NCBI GenBank assembly: GCA_002433025.1
Contig: DJGZ01000048.1
Span: 1-64,000 of the forward strand
Origin: Bacteroidales bacterium UBA5833
Lineage (GTDB): Bacteria > Bacteroidota > Bacteroidia > Bacteroidales > Lentimicrobiaceae
DNA: 64,000 nucleotides
Direction: 5' to 3'
Shown: in pieces, positions 8,869 to 16,699 of the stretch
How the letters are laid out: every line of letters starts with the position of its first letter
How positions within the stretch are numbered: position 1 is the first letter of the stretch
Program-made: the position numbers and the translations under genes
The notes under the pieces: model-generated
The model's database searches: none
What the model was told of the DNA's origin: nothing
What the model saw: the letters and a program-made list of their open reading frames with translations, nothing else

Positions 8869-10308
8869 GTGCATTTCGACTCTTTGTACTTTTTTGTTTT
8901 CCTGGCAGTAACATTTCTGCTGTATTACAGGACAGGATTCAAGTTCCAGCAACTGGTGCTGTTTGCGGCAAGTATTTTTTTTATAGCCTTTCTTTCTCCA
9001 AAATTAGTCGTTTTTACCCTGATCTTCGTTATATTAAACTATTTTCTTGGCATTTGGTTGCAGAAGAAAGCTGAAACAAGGTTCCGGGTGACTGTTTTCT
9101 GGGTTGCAATCGCTGTAAATATTGGTATTCTTGGCTTTTTCAAGTATGTCAATTTCTTTTTCGAGAACGTCAATCTGTTCTTGTCGTTATTTGAAGTTCA
9201 GGGAAGAATAGGACTACTTGATCTAATTATTCCTGTCGGGATTTCATACTATACTTTCCAGGCTTTGGGATATCTGATCAGGATTAACAGGAAGGCAGAA
9301 AAGGTTGAAACTTCGTTTCTGGCATTTGCCAACTACCTGATTTTTTTTCCGAAGTTTCTGGCAGGGCCTGTGGAGCGATCCAATCATTTTTTTCCGCAGA
9401 TCAGCAAGCCGGTTTTATTTCAGGCTGATAACGTAACTGCCGGACTGCGGTTGTTTCTGTGGGGCATGTTTAAAAAGGTTGTCATCGGCAACAATCTGGC
9501 TGATCCCGTTTACCAGCTTTATAACAACATTGAAAATTATACAGGCCTGCCACTGCTGATCATCTTTTTACTTCAGGCGATCCATTTGTATGCCGATTTT
9601 TCCGGATATACCGATATGGCACTCGGTGTGGCCAGGATTTTCGGGATAAAACTGGTTGACAATTTTAACCGGCCGTTTTTTGCCCGAAATGTGGGGGAAT
9701 TCTGGCGGCGCTGGCATATTTCGCTTTCCTCATGGTGCAACGACTTTATTTTTTCCCCGTTCATTGTCAAATACCGTAAGTATGGCAATAAGGCGGCCAT
9801 TGCAGGAATCTTTATAACTTTTTATGTAATTGGCATCTGGCACGGGGCAAACTGGACTTTCGTGGCAGTAGGCCTTTTGCAGGGAATTGCCATCAGTTAT
9901 GAGTTTGCAACCAAACGGAAGCGCATGCAGATTGCATCCAGGCTGCCGCAGGGACTGGTAACATTTGTCAGCCGGACTTTGACCTACCTCTTTTTCAGTC
10001 TTACACTGGTGTTCTTTAATTCACAAAATATCCACGATGCATTCTACTTCCTTTCGCATATTTTTTCCGACTTCAGGTTTAACCTGAGCGGAAATAAACT
10101 GATCTTTGATTCTGCAAGCTTTTTTGTCGCAATAGTTGCATTCGGGGTAATTTATATCAAGGAAACGCTGCAGGAGATGAAAGTGGACGTGCCGTCTTAT
10201 TTTTACGGTCTTCCCCGCGGACTGCGCTGGACCGGTTATTATCTGATGATGGCAGCTGTTTTTTATTACAGCGGCGCCGGTGATGCTTTTGTTTACCTTC
10301 AATTCTAA
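8869..10308 (+). CDS. MBOAT-family membrane-bound O-acyltransferase (AlgI/DltB-like)
   Basis: 479 residues with about ten to twelve hydrophobic segments. The best start is a GTG at 8869, which puts FDSLYFFVFLAVTFLLYY at the N-terminus as is usual in AlgI-like proteins. MBOAT hallmarks: IPVGISYYTFQALGYL, the KFLAGPVERSNHFFPQ loop, FSGYTDMALGVARIFG, NFNRPFFARNVGEFWRRWHISLSSW, and catalytic His325 in IGIWHGANWTF. AlgI and DltB relatives pass acyl groups through the cytoplasmic membrane to a polymer outside. The following gene, 17 nt downstream, encodes a membrane-anchored SGNH-like protein, the usual partner of such MBOATs (compare AlgJ/AlgX, DltD). With the nearby ACP and ligase, a carrier-protein-fed donor is likely. 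The acceptor polymer is unknown. Confidence 0.92.
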   Translation: MHFDSLYFFVFLAVTFLLYYRTGFKFQQLVLFAASIFFIAFLSPKLVVFTLIFVILNYFLGIWLQKKAETRFRVTVFWVAIAVNIGILGFFKYVNFFFENVNLFLSLFEVQGRIGLLDLIIPVGISYYTFQALGYLIRINRKAEKVETSFLAFANYLIFFPKFLAGPVERSNHFFPQISKPVLFQADNVTAGLRLFLWGMFKKVVIGNNLADPVYQLYNNIENYTGLPLLIIFLLQAIHLYADFSGYTDMALGVARIFGIKLVDNFNRPFFARNVGEFWRRWHISLSSWCNDFIFSPFIVKYRKYGNKAAIAGIFITFYVIGIWHGANWTFVAVGLLQGIAISYEFATKRKRMQIASRLPQGLVTFVSRTLTYLFFSLTLVFFNSQNIHDAFYFLSHIFSDFRFNLSGNKLIFDSASFFVAIVAFGVIYIKETLQEMKVDVPSYFYGLPRGLRWTGYYLMMAAVFYYSGAGDAFVYLQF

Positions 10309-10325
10309 CCACAGGAGAGACATTT

Positions 10326-11264
10326 ATGAATAAATATCTGCTCAAGGGCTTGCTTTTTTCGATGCCACTCTTCATATATGCGGCGATTATAATTATTGTA
10401 GATCCATATAATTTTTTGAATATTTTCCATGTTATCAGTGATGAGGATAAGTTCAGGGTGATACAGCGTACGGTTGAAAGCAGCCCGCGCGGAAATATCC
10501 TTTGGAAAACTGTTGAATTCAAGCGTAAACCTGTACAAAACCTTATTATCGGGGATTCGCAGGGTAAGGATATGAATGTGGGCCTGATCAGGGAGCTGAC
10601 GGGTGAAGAATACTATAATTTTTGTTTCCCGGGGGCAAGTTTCAATACCATGTTCGAGACTTTCTGGTTCACAGTTGAACATGTGAAGCCCGAAAAGGTC
10701 TATTTCCAGGTAGCCTTTATGAATTACAACACCTATCGTGAATATGACCTGTTTCATTTTGCACAGGACTATTTCGACCGGCCGTGGGAATACTTTACTA
10801 CCAAAGAGATTTTTATCGATTCATTTATGAATCTTGTCTGGGTTTCAACCCGTAACACTAAGGTGATCAACCGGTCGTATGAGTTTTTAAATCAGGAGGA
10901 ACTTCAGCAGCTTGCGCAATTCCGGCTTGATTTATTTTTCAAGAAATATGAATACCCTCAGAATTTCAACAGGGAGTTTAAGAAGATCAAAGATTATTGC
11001 GAAGCCCACGGGATAGGGCTGGGATTCATTATTCTTCCGGTATATAAGAATGTTGATGAGCACCTGAAAAAGGTCGGACTGTTTGACGAAAAGCTGCGGT
11101 TTAAAGCAGATATGCAGTCCCTGGGTACAACCTATGATCTCGACCGCCTTTCGGAGATAAAAGCAGAACGTTCAAATTTTATCGATTATTTTCATCCCCG
11201 GCCGGTTATCATGGATTCCCTGGTAACCATGTTATGGGGAAGTCAGGGTATTATCGGAAAGTAA
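10326..11264 (+). CDS. Membrane-anchored SGNH-like protein, MBOAT partner (DltD/AlgJ-like role)
   Basis: 312 residues. An N-terminal membrane anchor (about 8-27, FSMPLFIYAAIIIIVDPYNF) is followed by an extracytoplasmic domain. LIIGDSQGKDMN contains GDS with Ser78, the block I nucleophile position. Near the C-terminus FIDYFHPRP supplies Asp287 and His290 in the DxxH arrangement of SGNH enzymes. Central segments NFCFPGASFNTMFETFW and KVYFQVAFMNYN fit the alpha/beta fold. It lies 17 nt after the MBOAT gene, so both are surely cotranscribed. In alginate acetylation and D-alanylation, proteins of this topology cooperate with the MBOAT in acyl transfer or acceptor binding. Its stop codon is only 5 nt from the stop of the convergent ligase gene, leaving no room for a separate terminator. 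Confidence 0.75.
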   Translation: MNKYLLKGLLFSMPLFIYAAIIIIVDPYNFLNIFHVISDEDKFRVIQRTVESSPRGNILWKTVEFKRKPVQNLIIGDSQGKDMNVGLIRELTGEEYYNFCFPGASFNTMFETFWFTVEHVKPEKVYFQVAFMNYNTYREYDLFHFAQDYFDRPWEYFTTKEIFIDSFMNLVWVSTRNTKVINRSYEFLNQEELQQLAQFRLDLFFKKYEYPQNFNREFKKIKDYCEAHGIGLGFIILPVYKNVDEHLKKVGLFDEKLRFKADMQSLGTTYDLDRLSEIKAERSNFIDYFHPRPVIMDSLVTMLWGSQGIIGK

Positions 11265-11269
11265 GACGG

Positions 11270-12733
11270 TCAGTATTTTGATTTCTTTCCGGCCGCGTTG
11301 AAATTAAGCCTGGTATCAAATGTCACAATCTGAGGAACTTTGACTGCAGCAAGGCTTCCTGCACAATGCTGCCTGATCTCATCGGCGGTGAACTTATCAA
11401 GGTCGGATTCGTTTACCACAACGGTGGCTTTTATGGCTTCACCGGTAATATCATCCTGCTCGGCCGTGATGGTACAATCAATCACTCCGGGGTAAGCAAC
11501 TATTACGGCTTCAATTTCCTTCGGACTGATGCGGATCCCCCTGACTTTGATGATTTCTTTGGCGCGCGACTGCATAAAGATGTATCCTTCATCATCGACG
11601 GTGGCCATATCGCCGGTATAAAGCCAGCCATTCCGGATAGTGGCGGCTGTAGTTTCAGGATCCTTGAAATATCCTGCCATCACATTGTCGCCTTTGGCAA
11701 TAATTTCTCCTGTTTCTCCTGGTTTTACAGGTTCTCCGTCTTCATTCACGACCTTAAGGGTTACTCCGGGGATGCCGCGTCCGAGCGAGCCGAGTTTCTG
11801 ACGCAACATTTCCGGTGGGAGGTACGAAAGCCTTGCTGTGGCTTCCGTCTGGCCATACATCACATAAAACTTTACATCCGGGAAGGCATCAATAAACTCC
11901 TTGATGAATGCAGTGTGTAGTTTGCCGCCAGCCTGGGTGACGTAACGAAGTGAGTGGAATTTTGTATTCTTAAAATCCCGTGTCTTTCTCAGAAGAATTT
12001 GAAAATGACTTGGAACCCCTGCAAAACCTGTACAGTTGTATTTGTTGAGATCGTCGATGACACTCCCGATAAAAATGAAGGAATTGTTCATGTGAACGGC
12101 TCCGCCAACCCGGAGGTGGGTATGCAGCAATGAAAGTCCGTAGCAATAATAAAATGGCATCACCACTTCGATGATATCGGAAGAAGTAAGTTTGAGGTAT
12201 TCGATAATCGATTCGGAATTGGCAATTATATTACGATGGGTGATCATTGTCCCTTTTTGTTCACCTGTTGAGCCGGAGGTAAAAATGATCTCTGCCAGTC
12301 TTTGACCGTCAAACCCGGGATCGGGAAAGGGGATGTCTGTTGTTGTTTCTTCAGCGCACCACTTCTCCAGTGTCAGATCATCGTAAACGGTAAAATTGTA
12401 AGCGCCGAAGCGTTGCTGATACTTCCTGCTGATAAATGCCAGTGTTGAACCGGTTTTTTCGAGCACTTTGCCGAGATTTTCCGTTTCGATGGCCGGGTTC
12501 AGCGGTACGCAGATATTTCCCGATTTCATCAGGGCCAGGTAAACCGTGATGAAAAATCCGGAATTCTCGCTCAGAATGATGACATAATTGTTCTCTCCGT
12601 GGATTTGTTTAAACCGGGCGGCTGTTTTGGATGAATTGGCAAACAAGCTTGAAAAACTAACCGGTTCGCGTCCGGTGACAGCCTCCTTGTCCAGGGCCGA
12701 CGTGTTTTCGAAGAAATAGTCAAAAGCATTCAT
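11270..12733 (-). CDS. AMP-forming acyl/aryl acid ligase (class I adenylate-forming enzyme)
   Basis: 487 residues, stand-alone adenylation enzyme. Core motifs: A3 IIFTSGSTGEQKGTMITHRN, A5 MYGQTEATARLSYLP, A7 GWLYTGDMA, A8 IIKVRGIRISPKEIE, and C-terminal A10 lysine in NAAGKKSKY. It should convert a carboxylic acid to an acyl-adenylate and load it on a thiol, either CoA or the pantetheine of the ACP at 7646-7897. At the A4 position it reads MPFYYCYGLSLL. The aspartate that binds the alpha-amino group in amino-acid-activating domains, including DltA, is not seen there, which argues for a non-amino acid substrate. It is 10 nt downstream of the NadE-like gene on the same strand. It fills the DltA position in a Dlt-like parts list; substrate unknown. 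Confidence 0.85.
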   Translation of the reverse strand: MNAFDYFFENTSALDKEAVTGREPVSFSSLFANSSKTAARFKQIHGENNYVIILSENSGFFITVYLALMKSGNICVPLNPAIETENLGKVLEKTGSTLAFISRKYQQRFGAYNFTVYDDLTLEKWCAEETTTDIPFPDPGFDGQRLAEIIFTSGSTGEQKGTMITHRNIIANSESIIEYLKLTSSDIIEVVMPFYYCYGLSLLHTHLRVGGAVHMNNSFIFIGSVIDDLNKYNCTGFAGVPSHFQILLRKTRDFKNTKFHSLRYVTQAGGKLHTAFIKEFIDAFPDVKFYVMYGQTEATARLSYLPPEMLRQKLGSLGRGIPGVTLKVVNEDGEPVKPGETGEIIAKGDNVMAGYFKDPETTAATIRNGWLYTGDMATVDDEGYIFMQSRAKEIIKVRGIRISPKEIEAVIVAYPGVIDCTITAEQDDITGEAIKATVVVNESDLDKFTADEIRQHCAGSLAAVKVPQIVTFDTRLNFNAAGKKSKY

Positions 12734-12743
12734 GGCGTTTTGC

Positions 12744-13730
12744 TTAAATCACCGGGAAATAGTAAGGGTTTGCCCTCAGGTATTCCGTAGTTTTTTTCTT
12801 GCGGGCGAAGTTGTCAAAAATTATCTGCACCTCTCCGGCCGGCATCCCCATCACTTCACCAACTTCATCCGGTGAGTAACCGTTTTCGAAGCCATACCAC
12901 ATGGGGTCCATGATCTCAAAAGGCAGCTGGTAGAAAAATTCCTCCTGGGTTTGTTCGGCGCTGTATGTGTCGGTAGTGGGCGTGCGCTGTATGATTTCAT
13001 CAGGAACGCCCAGGTATTCGGCCAGTTGATAAACCTGGGTTTTGTAAAGGTTAGCCTGCGGATAAAAATCGGCTCCTCCGTCACCGTATTTCACAAAGAA
13101 ACCCTGGTCAATTTCGTGTTTGTTGGCGGTTCCGATCACCATATAATGCATCTTCTCGGCATAGTAATACACCATCGACATGCGGCACCGCTGCTTGAAG
13201 TTTGAAGCTGCAACGATCTGAAGGTATTCGTTGATGGGTATTATCTTACTTTTCTGGTTGCCGTTTTTGTCGATAACCGTCAGATGAAAAACCGGCGGTA
13301 GTTTCTGGTCCAGGCCGGTCTTGTTTATGCCGATCTTGGATTTATCCGTAAGCGGATCAAATTCGGGAAAAACCCTTTTGATGGCTTCATCGCGCCGCTC
13401 ATAGCATTTGAAGCCTTCCAGCGCCGGCCTGATGTTTTCAACAATATGCGGAACCCCGAATTTCTTTGCCAGTTTTTCCGCAAGGCTTTCGCTGTCGGGA
13501 CTGGAGTCTTTTTCCGGCATCATCACGCCGAAAACCCGCTCAGCGCCGATGTATTTTGCGGCCAGGGCCATCGAAACCGAGGAATCAATCCCTCCGCTGA
13601 TACCGACCACGGCTCCGCGCCGCTTGTATTTAACAAAAATTTCTTCTTTGAGAAGTGCGCCCAGATGATCGGCCATTGCCTCTATGTCTTTGATCTTCAG
13701 GATGTCTTTTGAGAAAGGGGGTCTGTTCAT
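12744..13730 (-). CDS. NadE-like ammonia-dependent amide synthase, probably cluster-dedicated
   Basis: 328 residues, longer than ordinary ammonia-type NAD synthetases (about 275). The N-type ATP pyrophosphatase loop is VGISGGIDSSVSMALAA. The C-terminal half has the NadE-like elements VIGTANKHEIDQGFFVKYGDGGADFYPQANLYKTQVYQLA (given here as one continuous conserved block around residues 200-240) and TPTTD. A 60- to 70-residue insertion (about 105-175, KCYERRDEAIKRVFPEF through IIPINEYLQIVAASN) lies between the two halves and is not a feature of the E. coli enzyme. There is no glutaminase domain. It precedes the AMP ligase by 10 nt. It may be the cell's NAD synthetase, but context suggests amidation of a carboxylate in the acyl-transfer island, perhaps with ammonia from the AsnB-like protein. 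A TATATTTG box lies upstream at 13765-13772. Confidence 0.75.
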   Translation of the reverse strand: MNRPPFSKDILKIKDIEAMADHLGALLKEEIFVKYKRRGAVVGISGGIDSSVSMALAAKYIGAERVFGVMMPEKDSSPDSESLAEKLAKKFGVPHIVENIRPALEGFKCYERRDEAIKRVFPEFDPLTDKSKIGINKTGLDQKLPPVFHLTVIDKNGNQKSKIIPINEYLQIVAASNFKQRCRMSMVYYYAEKMHYMVIGTANKHEIDQGFFVKYGDGGADFYPQANLYKTQVYQLAEYLGVPDEIIQRTPTTDTYSAEQTQEEFFYQLPFEIMDPMWYGFENGYSPDEVGEVMGMPAGEVQIIFDNFARKKKTTEYLRANPYYFPVI

Positions 13731-13764
13731 AGCTTTCTATAAATTCATTTATGGATGTTAATTA

Positions 13765-13772
13765 CAAATATA
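13765..13772 (-). promoter_or_regulatory. Possible -7 box for the NadE-like/ligase operon
   Basis: Minus-strand TATATTTG, a match to TAnnTTTG, 35 nt upstream of the NadE-like start codon. No convincing TTG element at the expected distance, so only half the promoter is supported. Confidence 0.35.
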
Positions 13773-13892
13773 ACAGATTGAGGCTAAAAATGCTTGGGAA
13801 AGCTGAATATTTTATTGGTTGTTAGCCGGGAAATTGGTTGATTTCCGGGGGACCAATGCTTAAAACTGCAATAGACATGCGTCAGGTTCAAT

Positions 13893-14546
13893 TCAGCCGC
13901 CTTCCCATTCGGTAAGGAATTCAACCAGGAAAGTCTGCATGAACTCATGTCTCCGGCTTGCCATCCGGCGACCGGTTTCAGTATTCATTCGTTCTTTCAA
14001 CAAAAGCAGTTTTTCATAGAAATGATTGAGGGTGGGCGCATCGCTTTTTCTGTATTTCTCTTTGTTCATGGTCATGTCCGGCGGGATTCCGGGATTGTAC
14101 AGCTGCCTGTTTTTGTGGCCTCCGTAGTGAAACGCGCGGGCAATGCCGATGGCTCCCATGGCGTCGAGGCGGTCGGCATCCTGCACCACAGATAATTCCG
14201 GCGACCGGAACGTTGCCCGTGTATTGCCTCCCCCGAACGAAACATGCCGTATGATCATCTCTGCCTGCTGAATCACCGCTTCATCAACATGCTGGGATGT
14301 GAGAAAAGCCCTGGCCATGGCCGGACCAATTTCTTCATCTCCGTCATGGAATTTGGCATCTGCTATATCGTGCAGCAATGCCCCGAGTTCTGCAACCAGT
14401 TTATTGCACGGTTCTGAGGCTGCAATGGTGCACGTATTTTTCCATACCCGCTCAATGTGAAACCAGTCATGGCCGCCTTCAGCATCTTTCAATGTTTCTT
14501 TTACAAAGGCTATCGTATTGTTAATCAACGTTCTGTACTTGTCCAT
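13893..14546 (-). CDS. HD-domain metal-dependent phosphohydrolase
   Basis: 217 residues. The HD superfamily metal ligands are visible as HDWFHIERVWKN (first histidine region), LGALLHDIADAKFHDGD (the HD pair), MIIRHVSF and VVQDADRLDAMGAIGIARAF (distal aspartate). The order H...HD...D and the GxNTRATF/RLDAMGAIG context match the small YedJ/YpgQ-like group of HD hydrolases, which are nucleotide or phosphate-ester hydrolases of poorly defined substrate. It stands alone on the minus strand, 162 bp upstream of the NadE-like gene's start and 287 bp downstream of folE. No terminator or promoter is obvious around it. Family is confident; substrate cannot be stated. Confidence 0.85.
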   Translation of the reverse strand: MDKYRTLINNTIAFVKETLKDAEGGHDWFHIERVWKNTCTIAASEPCNKLVAELGALLHDIADAKFHDGDEEIGPAMARAFLTSQHVDEAVIQQAEMIIRHVSFGGGNTRATFRSPELSVVQDADRLDAMGAIGIARAFHYGGHKNRQLYNPGIPPDMTMNKEKYRKSDAPTLNHFYEKLLLLKERMNTETGRRMASRRHEFMQTFLVEFLTEWEGG

Positions 14547-14833
14547 AGGAAAGATCAGCTTAGGTTGTCGGATAGGCTAATTTACAAAAAGGCAGGAAAA
14601 CTACAGAGGATTTTGGGATGGAGTTTCTGAGTCAGATTGCTGGCTATAATACGCATGAATGCGACGGAGCTTCACTAAACACCCCGGAAGGAATGACGTA
14701 ATGGCTAAAGCTGAAAGGACAACCGGATACGGTTGATTATAGTTCCGGATCAATGAAATGCAAATGCCGGCCTGATGAGCAGGGCCGGCATTCAGACAAA
14801 GCGAACGCACTGATCGGCTGATGGTGCCTGCTA

Positions 14834-15499
14834 TTAATTTCCGTGGAGCCTTGAGCCAATCAGATGAATGAACTCCGCACGGGTCTTGTCGATAAGAAAC
14901 GCCCCGGTGAAGTCGGAAGTGGTGGTAACAGAATTCTGTTTCTGAATGCCACGCATGCTCATGCACATGTGCTGTGCTTCTATGACCACCGCAACACCGA
15001 GGGGTTTAAGGGTGCTCTGTATGCACTCCTTTATCTGGGTGGTGAGCCGCTCCTGAACCTGCAGGCGGCGTGCAAAGGCGTCAACAATTCTTGGTATCTT
15101 GCTTAATCCGACAATATAACCATTGGGGATATAAGCCACATGCGCCCTGCCAAAGAACGGGATCATATGGTGCTCGCACATCGAATACACTTCTATGTCC
15201 TTCACCAGTACCATTTGTTTGTAATCTTCCTTAAACATTGCCGAGCGCAGGATATCCTCAGGATTCAGGTCATAACCATGCGTGAGGAACTGCATCGCTT
15301 TGGCCACACGTTCCGGGGTTTTCTCCAGGCCTTCCCTCGAAGGATCTTCCCCGATCAACTTAAGGATTTCCCTGTAATGACCGGCCAGTTTTTTGATGGT
15401 TTTCTGGTTGTACAAGTCACGTTTCTGGTATCCATCCTTGATTTCATAATCATCCATCATGTTTTCGATGATCATGTCTTTCACAATTTCACTGCTCAT
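14834..15499 (-). CDS. folE: GTP cyclohydrolase I
   Basis: 221 residues. It opens the imidazole ring of GTP and forms 7,8-dihydroneopterin triphosphate, the first step of folate and of queuosine/7-deazapurine synthesis. Zinc and active-site motifs: [20 protein letters not shown] (Cys and His ligands) and [14 protein letters not shown] with the second zinc cysteine. [20 protein letters not shown] is the conserved pterin-binding region. The N-terminal 40 residues are longer than in E. coli FolE and start [13 protein letters not shown]. It begins 13 nt after queD on the same strand, so the two are probably cotranscribed and work in series: FolE product is the QueD substrate. Confidence 0.96.
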   Translation of the reverse strand: MSSEIVKDMIIENMMDDYEIKDGYQKRDLYNQKTIKKLAGHYREILKLIGEDPSREGLEKTPERVAKAMQFLTHGYDLNPEDILRSAMFKEDYKQMVLVKDIEVYSMCEHHMIPFFGRAHVAYIPNGYIVGLSKIPRIVDAFARRLQVQERLTTQIKECIQSTLKPLGVAVVIEAQHMCMSMRGIQKQNSVTTTSDFTGAFLIDKTRAEFIHLIGSRLHGN

Positions 15500-15511
15500 A
15501 TTTAGTGTTTT

Positions 15512-15925
15512 TTAATTTCCGAAATATTCAACAAAGTTTCTTTCAGTTTCGAAGAGTTTTATGCAATGCAGGCGGGCGCCGGTATCGATGATTGGTTTTT
15601 CAAGCTGCTCCCAGATAGCAATGGCCAGGTTTTCGGTTGATGCAAGCTTTCCGGCCATGAAATCAACTTCAAGGTTCACATTCTTATGGTCCAGTTTGTC
15701 AACAACAAACTGGTTGATGATTTTGCTGAGATCTTTCAGATTGATCAGAAAGCCTGTTTCCGGGTCAACCGGTCCTTTTACAGTTACAAAAAGTTCGTAA
15801 TTGTGCCCGTGCCAGTTAGGGTTTGAGCATTTTCCGAAAATTTCAAGGTTCTTTTCATCGCTGTATTCGGCTCTGAAGAGACGGTGCGCGGCATTAAAGT
15901 GTTCTTTGCGGGTGATAAAAATCAT
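15512..15925 (-). CDS. queD: 6-carboxy-5,6,7,8-tetrahydropterin synthase (QueD/PTPS family)
   Basis: 137 residues from the ATG at 15925; a longer reading from 16006 adds 27 residues without homology-like features and is rejected. It converts dihydroneopterin triphosphate to 6-carboxytetrahydropterin (queuosine pathway) or is a pyruvoyltetrahydropterin synthase relative. Zinc ligands: His in FNAAHRLF and the pair in NWHGHNYEL. The nucleophilic cysteine lies in FGKCSNPNWHG. The catalytic His/Glu region includes KLDHKNVNLEV and KLFETERNFVEY. It sits directly upstream of folE (13 nt), which provides its substrate. The upstream 140 bp contains a hairpin that ends the preceding operon. Confidence 0.9.
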   Translation of the reverse strand: MIFITRKEHFNAAHRLFRAEYSDEKNLEIFGKCSNPNWHGHNYELFVTVKGPVDPETGFLINLKDLSKIINQFVVDKLDHKNVNLEVDFMAGKLASTENLAIAIWEQLEKPIIDTGARLHCIKLFETERNFVEYFGN

Positions 15926-16026
15926 GGGTTTTCGGTTGTTTTGCCGGAAATTGTTGAAGCTTAACTTGTTTAATAAATTTAAACGAAAATTAAACAAAAA
16001 GTTCACTTAAAAGTTCAAAACAAGCC

Positions 16027-16052
16027 GGAATTCAAGAATAAACCTGAATTCC
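16027..16052 (-). terminator. Probable terminator of the bactofilin/AtpZ operon
   Basis: GGAATTCA (16027-16034) and TGAATTCC (16045-16052), an 8-bp perfect stem with a 10-nt loop. On the minus strand it is followed by GGCTTGTTTTGAACTTTT. It lies 15 nt past the stop of the minus-strand membrane protein gene and separates it from queD. Confidence 0.5.
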
Positions 16053-16067
16053 ATTCACCGGTATCAG

Positions 16068-16463
16068 CTATTCTCCGCCGTGCTTGCTTTTCCGGGTAAG
16101 TGTCAGAAACTGGTAAACTTCGAAAATGGTAAAGATCAGGTAAATGAAAAAAAAGCCGAGGATAAACCTTACGGCATCTTCACGGTTGAGGAAAGCATAA
16201 CTGAGTATGATTGCCAGATACAGCGCCATTCTCAGCACGGTGTGGCTCATGAAGCCGGTAACAAAGCCGGATGTTCCCGATACGGCTTTTTTCTTCAGCA
16301 GATAATATGAAATCAGGGAGACCGACATAAAGAAAACCAATACGAAGGGAAGTGCCGGACTAAGGTACTGGGGTGCAGCCAGAAAAGCAGCAAGCATAAG
16401 TATGCCGGAAGCTGCGGTAATCAGCAGTAATTTCTTGAGATAGGGATAGTTGCCTGTGCTCAT
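16068..16463 (-). CDS. Small membrane protein, AtpI-position
   Basis: 131 residues with four hydrophobic segments (about 11-30, 34-52, 70-92 and 98-118), ending in a charged tail TRKSKHGGE. I do not recognise a named domain. Its start codon overlaps the stop of the AtpZ/AtpI-family gene by 4 nt, so translation is coupled. In many Bacteroidota a protein of this size and topology sits between atpZ and atpB and is thought to be an ATP-synthase accessory membrane protein. Here the downstream genes are queD and folE rather than atpB. Function therefore rests on gene order alone. Confidence 0.65.
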   Translation of the reverse strand: MSTGNYPYLKKLLLITAASGILMLAAFLAAPQYLSPALPFVLVFFMSVSLISYYLLKKKAVSGTSGFVTGFMSHTVLRMALYLAIILSYAFLNREDAVRFILGFFFIYLIFTIFEVYQFLTLTRKSKHGGE

Positions 16464-16699
16464 CTTTCTTTGTCTTTGTAGTTGACTTCTTTAACAAGCA
16501 ACCAGATGGCGCCGCCAACGGCAAGCAGGGAAAGAAATAACGTAAATACCGGGAATTTAATATTCAGCAGTTGATCGGCTTTAAAGCCGCCGAATGCGCC
16601 GGCTGCTATTATGATACCCATTTGCAGGGCAATGGCGGAATACCTGGCGTAAGAAGCCAGTGGATTCCCGTTTTTATTATTGTTGTTCGGCCTCGGCAT
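16460..16699 (-). CDS. AtpZ/AtpI-family membrane protein
   Basis: 79 residues from the ATG at 16699, which gives the N-terminus MPRPNNNNKNGNPLASYARY; longer in-frame readings run inside the bactofilin gene. Two membrane helices (about 20-40 with MGIIIAAGAFGGFKADQLL, and 47-68 with FTLFLSLLAVGGAIWLLVKEV) match the AtpZ/AtpI family. Those proteins accompany F1Fo ATP synthase and have been linked to rotor-ring assembly or magnesium/calcium transport. The gene overlaps the bactofilin gene by 23 nt and the following membrane protein gene by 4 nt. No ATP synthase subunit gene is present in the window, which is unusual for this neighbourhood. Confidence 0.8.
   Translation of the reverse strand: MPRPNNNNKNGNPLASYARYSAIALQMGIIIAAGAFGGFKADQLLNIKFPVFTLFLSLLAVGGAIWLLVKEVNYKDKER

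Noticed and set aside
14601..14966. 121-codon minus-strand frame at the end of folE
   Set aside because: Overlaps the folE 3' end in another frame and continues into noncoding DNA; no motif.
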